Positions 1 through 6,592 are shown, counted from the first letter of the stretch. The stretch: DNA of 7,605 nt from Candidatus Babeliales bacterium (GCA_016763165.1 JAESUJ010000045.1:1-7605); one strand, 5' to 3'. Notes: generated from the sequence alone by a model not told the origin. A program made the numbers and translations.

Positions 1-870
1 AGTATTGGCAATTCCATCGCGATAATCACCATAAGCCATATAAAATTCAAGCATGGTAAATTCAGGATTATGCTTTGTCGAAACGCCTTCATTTCTAAAG
101 TTTCGATTGATTTCAAAAACTCGATCGAGACCACCAACAACCAGACGCTTTAAATATAGTTCTGGAGCAATACGTAAAAAAAACTCTGAATCGTATGCAT
201 TGTGATGCGTTACAAATGGTCGAGCTGCAGCGCCTCCTGCAATCGGGTGCAACATCGGTGTTTCAACTTCTAAAAATTCTTTTTCTATTAAAAATTGACG
301 AACCGCTTGTAAAATATATGAACGTTTTTTAAATTTATCAGCTGAGTCTTTATTAACCATTAAGTCAAGATATCTATGGCGATATCGCTGTTCAACATGT
401 GTCATACCATGAAACTTATCAGGCAGTGGGTGTAGACATTTACTCAATAAAGTGAGCTCTTTAACCTTCAAACTCAACTCACCCATACGAGTGGTGAAAA
501 TAGTTCCAGAAACCCAAACAATATCGCCTAAATCTATCTGATGCTGTAAAAGTTTAAATGTGTCATCACCAACAACTGCTTTGTTACAATACAATTGAAA
601 ACGACCAGTTTTATCTTTCAAGTCAAGAAATATACTTTTACCATGTTCACGTTTTGACATAAGACGGCCAGCTAAAGAATATGTCTCATCACTCTCTTTG
701 ATTTGCTCATACTCGCACTTGCTTCTTAACATTTGAGACGAATGATTTACTGGCTTAAAACAAGGCCATGGTTCAATTCCTTGCTCACGCAAAGCATGTA
801 CCTTTGCCAATCGCACCTCATGTTCTTGAGAGAGACTTTCGCGTAGAACCTGCTCTTTTTCTTTTGTCAT
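1..870 (-). CDS. lysS: Lysyl-tRNA synthetase, class II (N-terminal 290 residues; C-terminus outside window)
   Basis: Charges tRNA-Lys with lysine in the cytoplasm using ATP. The 290 codons seen read as a class II bacterial-type LysRS. A charged helical N-terminus (about residues 1-60) is followed by an OB-fold anticodon-binding domain (about 65-150). Class II motif 1 lies around residues 188-208 (QAVRQFLIEKEFLEVETPML), then GGAAARPF (212-219), RIAPELYLKRLVVGG (233-247) and motif 2 with FRNEG and HNPEFTMLE (258-275). Motif 3 and the rest of the catalytic core lie beyond position 1. The ATG at 868-870 is chosen because the product begins MTKEKEQ as expected for the family, the frame is continuous to the edge, and AGGTG lies just upstream. 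It is transcribed divergently from the LRR gene. Identity is secure; only completeness is unknown. Confidence 0.96.
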   Translation of the reverse strand, partial: MTKEKEQVLRESLSQEHEVRLAKVHALREQGIEPWPCFKPVNHSSQMLRSKCEYEQIKESDETYSLAGRLMSKREHGKSIFLDLKDKTGRFQLYCNKAVVGDDTFKLLQHQIDLGDIVWVSGTIFTTRMGELSLKVKELTLLSKCLHPLPDKFHGMTHVEQRYRHRYLDLMVNKDSADKFKKRSYILQAVRQFLIEKEFLEVETPMLHPIAGGAAARPFVTHHNAYDSEFFLRIAPELYLKRLVVGGLDRVFEINRNFRNEGVSTKHNPEFTMLEFYMAYGDYRDGIANT

Positions 871-943
871 CGTAACACCTACCGGTAAAAAATAAATTTT
901 CAATACAAATAAAGATTCAATCGCAAGTATATCGTAAATTGAC

Positions 944-975
944 AAAAAAAAGAAGCCCTTCACAAAGAGCTTTTT
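944..975 (-). terminator. Terminator-like hairpin with U-tract in the lysS upstream region
   Basis: On the minus strand AAGCTC (972-967) can pair with GGGCTT (958-953) across an 8-nt loop, a 6-bp stem with one G-U pair. It is followed after one C by eight T's (951-944). On the plus strand the same stem is followed by a T-run at 971-975, so it could act in both directions. It ends about 75 nt upstream of the lysS start codon, where no minus-strand gene ends. It may be a leader attenuator, an insulator against antisense transcription from the LRR locus, or chance in AT-rich DNA. No T-box-like specifier or antiterminator could be made out. Confidence 0.35.
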
Positions 976-1053
976 CAGATCAATTTCTATACAATACAAA
1001 GATCACATTCTTTATCACCTACTTAAAAGCAAGTGGATTAAAAAAGAATTTAT

Positions 1054-1083
1054 TTGCAAAAAAGAACCAACTTTTTTTATAAT
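1054..1083 (+). promoter_or_regulatory. Sigma-70-type promoter of the LRR gene
   Basis: TTGCAA (1054-1059, four of six matches to TTGACA) and a perfect TATAAT (1078-1083) are separated by 18 bp. The predicted start near 1090 gives a leader of about 30 nt containing AAGGAGT (1108-1114), four bases before the ATG at 1119. The perfect -10 box and strong ribosome site suggest the LRR gene is well expressed from its own promoter. Confidence 0.6.
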
Positions 1084-1118
1084 TTCAAAGGTAGTAAAAA
1101 GCTCAAAAAGGAGTAAAA

Positions 1119-2000
1119 ATGAACAGATTCCACTATCTCATTCTTATGCTCAGTATTTTAACCCACTGCTACATCATAAAAAGCAGAGTTGTTACATTAG
1201 TAGATAATAACCTTAAAACGAGCGAACTACTCGAACAACTTAAAAACCCATCTGATGTCACCAAACTTGATCTTTCTCATAATCAACTTGCCAAGATAGA
1301 TCCTGAACACTTTGAAGAATTAATAAATTTGGTTGAACTTGATCTTTCTCACAATAGCCTCACTTCTTTTGATCCAAAATTTGTTCAACAGTGTAAAAAA
1401 CTTAAACGACTTGATTTGTCATACAATAAGATTGAAACAATAAAAAAATTCAAAAGTTTCTTTCCCAAAATAGCTATTTTAAACTGTTCTCACAATAAAA
1501 TTAGATCACTGAAAACAGAGCTGTTTCAATCATGCAAAAAGCTCAAAGATGTCGATTTTTCTCACAATCAATTGTCATCTTTGAAAGAAATAATCAGTAC
1601 CCCTAAAATTCGATACCTTGATCTTGCACATAACAATATTGCTCTTTCTGACTTTACAGAGCTTGAGCAGGCAAAAAAATTAGCTAAATTAAACCTCTCA
1701 CATAATCAGTTGAATGAAATTGAGATTTGGCCATCACTTGTGCGATTAAGATATCTCGACCTTTCACACAATCAATTGAGCTCACTAGGCGCCTGCACTG
1801 CTACAAAATCACCTGAAGTTATCTGGATCGACATAAGCGAGAACAATTGTATTTCAAGCGACCTTTTAGAACCAGTAACGGAATTCAAGTCACTTGTACA
1901 TCTTAATTTATATGGAAATAATATCATCGAATATAAGTTTCTCAAACCTCTTAAAAAACGTGGTTGTGAGATTCTCATGAATAAAAACTACTTTCAATAG
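1119..2000 (+). CDS. Exported leucine-rich-repeat protein
   Basis: A 293-residue protein made almost wholly of leucine-rich repeats. The N-terminus (about residues 1-22, MNRFHYLILMLSILTHCYII) is a hydrophobic Sec-type signal peptide. LTHC does not fit a lipobox, so a lipoprotein is unlikely. Residues 47-275 hold ten LRRs of 22-25 residues with the core LxxLDLSHNxLxxL. LRR folds are curved scaffolds for protein binding, and in host-associated bacteria secreted LRR proteins often act at the host interface; here that role is inference. There is no enzymatic domain and no E3-ligase-like tail after the repeats. The protein ends soon after the last repeat (MNKNYFQ). The start is fixed by AAGGAGT four bases upstream. 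It has its own promoter and converges on the large repeat-protein gene, so it is probably monocistronic. It could instead be a periplasmic or surface scaffold. Confidence 0.88.
   Translation: MNRFHYLILMLSILTHCYIIKSRVVTLVDNNLKTSELLEQLKNPSDVTKLDLSHNQLAKIDPEHFEELINLVELDLSHNSLTSFDPKFVQQCKKLKRLDLSYNKIETIKKFKSFFPKIAILNCSHNKIRSLKTELFQSCKKLKDVDFSHNQLSSLKEIISTPKIRYLDLAHNNIALSDFTELEQAKKLAKLNLSHNQLNEIEIWPSLVRLRYLDLSHNQLSSLGACTATKSPEVIWIDISENNCISSDLLEPVTEFKSLVHLNLYGNNIIEYKFLKPLKKRGCEILMNKNYFQ
1257..1943 (+). repeat. Ten tandem leucine-rich repeats within the CDS
   Basis: Repeat cores begin at residues 47, 71, 95, 118, 142, 164, 188, 210, 234 and 259, giving periods of 24, 24, 23, 24, 22, 24, 22, 24 and 25. 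Eight carry a clear Asn at the ladder position (SHN, SYN or AHN), and the last two are more diverged (SEN, YGN). Some copies stay close at DNA level: CTTGATCTTTCTCA recurs at about 1266 and 1338. This suggests fairly recent unit duplication or constrained codon choice. Confidence 0.9.
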
Positions 2001-2003
2001 TTC

Positions 2004-2117
2004 CTACGCTTGATTATGCATGCGATCTACATTTTTTGTTCGAACAGTTTGATATAAAAACTCAATCTCTTTATCAAGAGAATCATAGCCAATGATTTTT
2101 CGAAATGAAGGAGGCAA
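2004..2117 (-). pseudogene. In-frame 37-codon open extension beyond the stop of the large repeat gene
   Basis: Directly after the TAG at 2118-2120, the same minus-strand frame stays open for 37 codons (LPPSFRKIIGYDSLDKEIEF and onward to DRMHNQA) before a second TAG at 2004-2006. The composition looks protein-like, with mixed charged and hydrophobic residues and few poly-Lys or poly-Phe runs. It could be the former C-terminus of the large protein, cut off by a nonsense mutation, or the remnant of another gene. TAG ends the LRR, HU and TatD genes in this window, so a reassigned codon is unlikely. A second minus-strand frame is also open over much of this stretch, which weakens the case; chance remains possible. 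Confidence 0.35.
2081..2100 (+). terminator. Weak candidate terminator of the LRR gene
   Basis: AATCAT (2081-2086) and ATGATT (2092-2097) form a 6-bp inverted repeat with a 5-nt loop. T's run on through 2100, about 80 bp past the LRR stop. An adjacent small inverted repeat (TCTCTT/AAGAGA) lies just before it. The stems are AT-rich, so strength is doubtful. It lies in the convergent spacer, where a terminator for the LRR transcript would be expected. Confidence 0.25.
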
Positions 2118-5100
2118 CTATTTAAAAGAAAAAGAATCCATTTCTTTTAGAAATGCTTTACTTTCATTCCTATTTATAGCTGCATAAGCAAGCTTTGCAC
2201 GAAGTTGTTTCATATGCCATTCCTGACATTGCTTGTATTTATACAATGAAAATCCAACTACAACAGCTACAACAGAAGATAAAGTTCCCCAATGTTTAAC
2301 ATCAGAAATCCTATACGTATTCGTTACATTGCTTTGCAATACTAAAACAGCATCAGATTCACAAAACAGTTTATACTGTTCAAACGTGTCTTTTGAAATT
2401 AAACGATACGGACGTCTATCTCCGCGCACCTCTTTTTTATGTTGTTTGATAGCTTTTATAGCTTTATTTAAAGCAGCTCGTCTGTCATACGAAATAGATT
2501 CTGAAAGAGTCTGATTTAAACGATTAAGTACATCATCCAACTCTTTTTCATCAATTAAAAAACAGTCATCGACATGCACACATAATCCTTTGATAGTATC
2601 TAGTTTTTCTTTAGTAATTAGAAAACCCTCGTTTCGATCGTACTTCAATTCTACTACCATTTCTTTTTTGTGTAAACCAATAGCTCTTTTTCCTTCTTCT
2701 AAACGATCTCTTAATTGCTCTGAAATAGCTTGATCCTCGAGCTTACTTGTAATATCGTTTAAGACTTTTTCTAATTCTTTTTGAGTGGCGTAGCAAAAAA
2801 TATCACTTAATTCACATTCATTTTTAATAACATCAAGCTTTGCTTGAGTAAGCAACAATTTACTATCTGGCTTGACTGGATTTCGCTTCATTTCATCTTG
2901 ATGACTTCCAAGACATTTTAAGGCTTTATCAATAAGATTTAACTTCACATTGATTTTTTTTTCTACTGCATGAGCATGATCAATAATTTTATATGCTTCT
3001 TGTAAACGCTCTTCATAAGAAGAAAGTTTTTGACTAGTAGGATATTGATAAGGATCTATAAAGTCCCCCTCAAAATAATCTAAACTCCTTTGATCGATCA
3101 TCTTGTACTTATCTTGAAGAAACGGATCTTTTAATATCTCATTTTTATGATATTTAATAGCTACATTTACTCCTTTCACAGTAGGTACCAGACCATTTAA
3201 TATATAACCTAATGACTTTACTTCCTTCTTAAGATGCTCATGCACCTCATGCAGTTCTCTTTCATCAACTTCTATAATTTTTTCAGCTTGATCACAAAGA
3301 GATTGATAGATCCCTAATTGTTCTCCGGTAATAAAAAGTTGCTTATCTTGATCTTGTTCTTTTTTAACTTCTTTTTGATGCTGCTCAATAGCTGCTTGAG
3401 CGGCTACCAACTCATTTTTTAATTCCTCAGAAAGTGTCACTTGTTTCAATTGATCTTTAATGTCATCAGAAATTGCCTCTAACTCTTCTTTAGTCGCACA
3501 TGCTGTATCTTTTTGCAAACAAAGATCTTTATACGAATCAAGCTTTTCTTCAACAATAAAAAGATTATCAACTTGAATAGACAGTTCTTTTTTCATCTCA
3601 TCTTGATGATTTTCAATAGCTACTTGAGCATCTTTTAAATTTTGCTCTAAATCAAGATTAATAAATGTTTCTTTAAGTCTCGTCTTGATAACTTCTAAAA
3701 CTTTTTGTAATTCTTTATCATCCGTACAGAACAGGATGTTATATCGACAGAACATTTTATATTGAATAAATCTTTCGTTAAAAATTAAACGATCTTTATT
3801 TCTATTTTTCTCTTCCTTTTGCATCTCTTGTTGATGAGAATTAATAGATAATCGAATGCTTTTCAATCTCAAGCCGACTTCAGTTGACATCACTTTTGCA
3901 AGCTTCTTTTCAATACAATCGAGAACGACTTGCACACTTTCTTCACTTGCGACAGTAGAATCATTACTTATTCTACCAAGTTTTCTATACTCAAGTAATT
4001 GTACGGGAGTGATAAGGTTCTCTGGGATCAGCACCTCTTTTTTTGCTTCTTCTTTCTCTCTGTTTTCTTCTTCTTTTTTAATCTCTTTTTCATGAGAGAG
4101 AATAGCTGCTTTAAAATCTGTTACTTTTTGATTAAAATCATCTGAATATTCTACCGCAAGTCGGTTTAACATACCGTCAAGAGTTGCCTGCAACGTTTCT
4201 TTGTTAATTTCGATACTTTCTTGAAACGGTTCACAAAAGTCTTCAATTGAATACAGTATTTTATTAGTGATAATGTTTAATTTAACAGGCCTACCTTTTT
4301 TTATTTCTTTCTGATGCAACTCAATCACCTTTTGGAAAGAGCGTAATTCTTTTGCTTCATCATCAGTAGAATCTTCTACAAGAAGTTTATCAATAAAACA
4401 AGAAAGCTTATTGAGCTTTTCATCGCTCACTATTTCTGTTTTTTTATATTCTAATAATAGAGACAATTCACCAATCATTTCATTGAGATCATTAAGTAAT
4501 AAATCTACATCATCAGAAAAATTAGTCATGGACATATTTATAATACCGATCGTCCTTGGATTAACAACGGACTCAACCCTAGAGCGTATGTCGTCTAAAG
4601 TTCTCTGTTTTTTTTTTAATAAATAAGCATACCAATTTTGTATTACCAAAGAGTTCTCTTCTTTTAATTTTTCAGAATAATCATCCAACAATAAACCATT
4701 CCTATGGATTAATGTGAAAAGTATACGAAAGCTATCTTCTCTTTTATCTACCTTGCTTTCAATAATTTGCCAGGCAGTTTCTTTTTCAACCTGAGACTTT
4801 GTTGTCGATAGCATGAAATAAGTATCATATAAGAGGCTCTTAACATCTTTAATATCAAACCCCTGATTCATTGGAATGCTTTTCTGGCCAAACCAATAAA
4901 AAATGTTATTCAGATCTACTTTACCCAAAAGTTTATTTTCCAGATCCTCTAACTTTTCACGTACTACAGACTCCTGCAAAGGAGTTCTTGGATCATCTGT
5001 TAATAATGCAAGAAGATATTTTTCTTTTATTGTAGCAGATTTTTTTTTATTTTCTTCTTGCAACTCTTTCGCTTTCGCTACTTCTTTTTCTTGTAAGCGT

Positions 5101-5192
5101 AACAATGCCGCACTGCCTTGAAATGCATACCCGGAAGAAGCAAAACTGAAAAACATAAATATTAATACTTGAATCATACTCAATTTCTTCAT
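2118..5192 (-). CDS. Large exported helical repeat protein with C-terminal membrane anchor, unknown function
   Basis: 1024 residues; I do not recognise the family. Residues 1-23 form a Sec signal peptide (MKKLSMIQVL, hydrophobic core, then GYA before the likely cleavage site). Residues 24-60 are a Lys/Glu-rich helix. Residues 60-250 are an unrecognised, mostly helical domain. Residues 254-931 hold nine diverged repeats of about 77 residues, each ending in His-x-x-Glu-hydrophobic. A tenth unit starts at 932 and breaks off after Cys944. Residues 969-985 (GTLSSVVAVVVGFSLYK) are a single membrane helix, followed by a basic tail of about 40 residues. The predicted topology is repeats outside the inner membrane and tail in the cytoplasm. 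The ATG at 5190-5192 begins the signal peptide; GAGG lies 10 nt upstream. Its own promoter is at 5245-5273, and the CPBP and HU genes lie upstream on the same strand. Spectrin-like or coiled-coil matches in a search could be compositional. An envelope scaffold or host-interaction role is inference. Confidence 0.85.
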   Translation of the reverse strand: MKKLSMIQVLIFMFFSFASSGYAFQGSAALLRLQEKEVAKAKELQEENKKKSATIKEKYLLALLTDDPRTPLQESVVREKLEDLENKLLGKVDLNNIFYWFGQKSIPMNQGFDIKDVKSLLYDTYFMLSTTKSQVEKETAWQIIESKVDKREDSFRILFTLIHRNGLLLDDYSEKLKEENSLVIQNWYAYLLKKKQRTLDDIRSRVESVVNPRTIGIINMSMTNFSDDVDLLLNDLNEMIGELSLLLEYKKTEIVSDEKLNKLSCFIDKLLVEDSTDDEAKELRSFQKVIELHQKEIKKGRPVKLNIITNKILYSIEDFCEPFQESIEINKETLQATLDGMLNRLAVEYSDDFNQKVTDFKAAILSHEKEIKKEEENREKEEAKKEVLIPENLITPVQLLEYRKLGRISNDSTVASEESVQVVLDCIEKKLAKVMSTEVGLRLKSIRLSINSHQQEMQKEEKNRNKDRLIFNERFIQYKMFCRYNILFCTDDKELQKVLEVIKTRLKETFINLDLEQNLKDAQVAIENHQDEMKKELSIQVDNLFIVEEKLDSYKDLCLQKDTACATKEELEAISDDIKDQLKQVTLSEELKNELVAAQAAIEQHQKEVKKEQDQDKQLFITGEQLGIYQSLCDQAEKIIEVDERELHEVHEHLKKEVKSLGYILNGLVPTVKGVNVAIKYHKNEILKDPFLQDKYKMIDQRSLDYFEGDFIDPYQYPTSQKLSSYEERLQEAYKIIDHAHAVEKKINVKLNLIDKALKCLGSHQDEMKRNPVKPDSKLLLTQAKLDVIKNECELSDIFCYATQKELEKVLNDITSKLEDQAISEQLRDRLEEGKRAIGLHKKEMVVELKYDRNEGFLITKEKLDTIKGLCVHVDDCFLIDEKELDDVLNRLNQTLSESISYDRRAALNKAIKAIKQHKKEVRGDRRPYRLISKDTFEQYKLFCESDAVLVLQSNVTNTYRISDVKHWGTLSSVVAVVVGFSLYKYKQCQEWHMKQLRAKLAYAAINRNESKAFLKEMDSFSFK
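2361..4433 (-). repeat. Nine (plus one partial) ~77-residue protein repeats ending in HxxE
   Basis: The repeat consensus is roughly (F/L)IT-x-E-K-L-x2-YK-x-LC, a short variable stretch often with a second Cys, a TKEELE-like helix start, a Leu-rich helix, then A-x2-AI-x2-HQKEMKKE. The invariant His falls at residues 293, 367, 453, 529, 605, 682, 764, 841 and 918, with spacings of 74, 86, 76, 76, 77, 82, 77 and 77. Glu follows at +3 in all nine. Cys pairs occur at 482/489, 558/565, 793/800 (C-x6-C) and 871/877 (C-x5-C); units near 320, 633 and 944 have only the first Cys. Units differ widely in sequence, so the duplications are old. Confidence 0.85.
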
Positions 5193-5201
5193 ATTTTATA
5201 C

Positions 5202-5216
5202 GCCTCAAAAAAAGGC
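5202..5216 (-). promoter_or_regulatory. Ribosome site of the large repeat gene inside a small hairpin
   Basis: The only Shine-Dalgarno candidate is GAGG (minus strand, 5206-5203), 10 nt before the ATG. Most of it lies in the 3' arm of a 4-bp stem, GCCT (5216-5213) pairing with AGGC (5205-5202) over a 7-nt, mostly T loop. Such a stem could slightly reduce translation initiation. The stem is short and may have no role. Confidence 0.35.
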
Positions 5217-5244
5217 AATTAATCACATATTTACAATATGTACG

Positions 5245-5273
5245 ATTATAACACAGAAGAAAAGAAGCGTCGA
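5245..5273 (-). promoter_or_regulatory. Extended -10 promoter of the large repeat gene
   Basis: On the minus strand a perfect TATAAT (5250-5245) is preceded by TGT, giving the extended -10 form TGnTATAAT. TCGACG (5273-5268) lies 17 bp upstream as a partial -35 with four matches. The predicted leader to the ATG at 5192 is about 45 nt. This makes the large gene transcribable independently of the HU-CPBP pair upstream. Confidence 0.6.
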
Positions 5274-5321
5274 GATTGATTCAACAAGTAACTATGAAAA
5301 GAAGCATTTTTCAGAAAAAAA

Positions 5322-6173
5322 TTATAAAATAGACGATTTTTCGATGTTTTTTTTATATAAAAAATAAAAAGCACAGGCTGAAAAGAGCAGATATGCTAAC
5401 AAAGATTGACGTAAATCAGCATCAATAAGCCAAATAGAACTAATCTGAGGCATAAACTGAACAAACAGAATACGTCGCTGCAGAACCTTTACAAAAACAA
5501 CGCCTGCATGAGCACCCATACTCGTTATTATCTTTCCTGTTGATACATAAAGACTGTTGAGCATCACCCCGAATAGAAAAAGACCTACTGCAATACGCCA
5601 CTCATGAATGAAAAAATGAACTGGATCTTGCAAACTATGAGCGACCATAAAACATAAAGAGGTAACAAAAATTGCCGGCTTCACGCTTACAAAACGATTG
5701 AAGTGATTAAACAAAGCTGCTCTGAAAATAGCCTCTTCGCTCCATACCAAAAAAAATGTTGCTATAAATCCCCACATAGTTTTTTTGAAAAAATAATATG
5801 ACAATGAAGAAGAGAAAGAAATAAACGAAGCATGTCCCATCGAGACAAACAGTCCGAGAACAGCTACATGTATTAAAAAAAATAGAAAGAAATAATAAAA
5901 AAAACTGATCAATGATCGCCATGAATAAAAAAAACTAAACATCGTTTGATAAAACGTATCAACATACTCTTTTTTTTGTAAGCGAAGAAAAAGATCTACA
6001 TGCAGCAAGACAAGAAAAGTGAAAATGATTTTCCCCATATTTTTTTCAGACAAAATATTGATTCCTAAATCAAAATAATAGACTCCTGCCTGAAAAGCAT
6101 ACGACCATAAAAATAGACTCAGGGCCGCTGCAATCAACGACCCTACAGATCTATATATTTTTTGAGCAATCAT
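5322..6173 (-). CDS. CPBP family intramembrane glutamic endopeptidase (Abi-type)
   Basis: A 283-residue, strongly hydrophobic protein with about seven or eight membrane segments. The CPBP (Abi/CAAX-processing-like) signature is visible. Motif 1 is EEAIFR (Glu146, Glu147, Arg151), motif 2 is FMVAH (Phe175, His179), and the last His motif is GAHAGVVF (His222). Family members cleave substrates within the membrane or act in bacteriocin self-immunity or protein processing; the substrate here is unknown. The Asn or Asp commonly four residues after the last His is Val226, a departure from the usual pattern. The start at 6173 lacks a Shine-Dalgarno site. It lies 15 nt after the HU stop, in the same frame, behind tandem TAG-TAA stops, so it is probably translated by coupling from an HU-CPBP operon. 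No strong terminator follows, only AT-rich sequence before the large gene's promoter. Confidence 0.85.
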   Translation of the reverse strand: MIAQKIYRSVGSLIAAALSLFLWSYAFQAGVYYFDLGINILSEKNMGKIIFTFLVLLHVDLFLRLQKKEYVDTFYQTMFSFFYSWRSLISFFYYFFLFFLIHVAVLGLFVSMGHASFISFSSSLSYYFFKKTMWGFIATFFLVWSEEAIFRAALFNHFNRFVSVKPAIFVTSLCFMVAHSLQDPVHFFIHEWRIAVGLFLFGVMLNSLYVSTGKIITSMGAHAGVVFVKVLQRRILFVQFMPQISSIWLIDADLRQSLLAYLLFSACAFYFLYKKNIEKSSIL

Positions 6174-6188
6174 TTTTACGAGTAGTTA

Positions 6189-6476
6189 CTATAAACTAGC
6201 TGATATTTTTATTTGCTCTTTAAATTGTTTTCCTGCTTTAAAGCGAGGTACCCGAACTTCAGGAAGAATAATTTTCTCTTTAGTTGCAGGATTAATGCCT
6301 GTACGCTCTGGTCGTGTTGATGACCAATAAGTTCCAAATCCTGTCAATGAAACTTTATCTCCTTTTTTCAAGGTTCTTTCAATAATCTTAGTAAAAGATG
6401 TTAAGAAACGAATAACTTCTTTTTTACTGTAAGTTGTTTCTTCACTTATTGCTTCAATGAGTTCACTTTTATTCAT
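6189..6476 (-). CDS. hup: HU/IHF-type DNA-binding protein
   Basis: A 95-residue nucleoid-associated protein that would bind and bend DNA as a dimer. MNKSELIEAISEET opens the two N-terminal dimerisation helices. GFGTY follows at 46-50, and the beta-arm has RPERTGINPATKEKI (55-69) with the intercalating-position proline Pro63. The C-terminal family signature is VPRFKAGKQFK (76-86). Length matches the usual 90-100 residues. The ATG at 6474-6476 is chosen over in-frame upstream ATGs because AGGAG lies 5 nt before it, homology begins there and the promoter lies just upstream. HU is favoured over IHF only by general resemblance; the split is not certain. It heads a likely operon with the CPBP gene and diverges from tatD. 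Confidence 0.93.
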   Translation of the reverse strand: MNKSELIEAISEETTYSKKEVIRFLTSFTKIIERTLKKGDKVSLTGFGTYWSSTRPERTGINPATKEKIILPEVRVPRFKAGKQFKEQIKISASL

Positions 6477-6543
6477 TAACTCTCCTATGTCGTTTGTCAT
6501 GCATACAGCATGCAAGATTAATATTGCGCTCAAACCTAGTAAA

Positions 6544-6572
6544 AATGTAAATATAGTTGATTTTTTTGTCAA
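6544..6572 (-). promoter_or_regulatory. Promoter of the HU-CPBP operon
   Basis: A perfect minus-strand TTGACA (6572-6567) and TACATT (6549-6544) are separated by 17 bp. The predicted start near 6537 gives a leader of about 60 nt. That leader contains a small CATGC/GCATG inverted repeat and ends with the AGGAG site before the HU ATG. This position argues against an HU reading frame starting further upstream. Confidence 0.6.
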
Positions 6573-6592
6573 GTATATCAATTTATTATAAC
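6566..6592 (+). promoter_or_regulatory. Candidate tatD promoter, back-to-back with the HU promoter
   Basis: On the plus strand TTGTCA (6566-6571) and TATAAC (6587-6592) are 15 bp apart, shorter than the ideal 17. The -35 box overlaps the HU -35 box on the other strand (6567-6572), so the two promoters would compete for polymerase. The leader would be about 45 nt, with only a weak GAGAGAGA purine stretch before the tatD ATG. Confidence 0.35.

Noticed and set aside
871..1118. Searched for a small gene, tRNA or T-box leader between lysS and the LRR gene.
   Set aside because: No tRNA cloverleaf, no convincing small frame with a ribosome site and no T-box sequence seen; only promoter elements and one hairpin can be supported.
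1266..1790. Short recurring DNA motif (CTTTCTCACAAT-like) that at first looks like a repeat array.
   Set aside because: It is the codon-level trace of the LDLSHN protein repeats with variable spacing and no spacer structure; not CRISPR.
1772..1978. A 68-codon minus-strand open frame inside the LRR gene.
   Set aside because: It lies wholly antisense to a clear LRR gene and shows no motif; a shadow frame.
2004..2120. TAG recoded as an amino acid in this organism.
   Set aside because: TAG is the natural end of the LRR, HU and TatD genes in the same window, so a general recoding does not fit.
2233..5121. Several plus-strand open frames of 71-93 codons opposite the large repeat gene.
   Set aside because: Their Ser/Phe/Leu-rich products are what the antisense of Lys/Glu-rich coding DNA gives; none has a motif.
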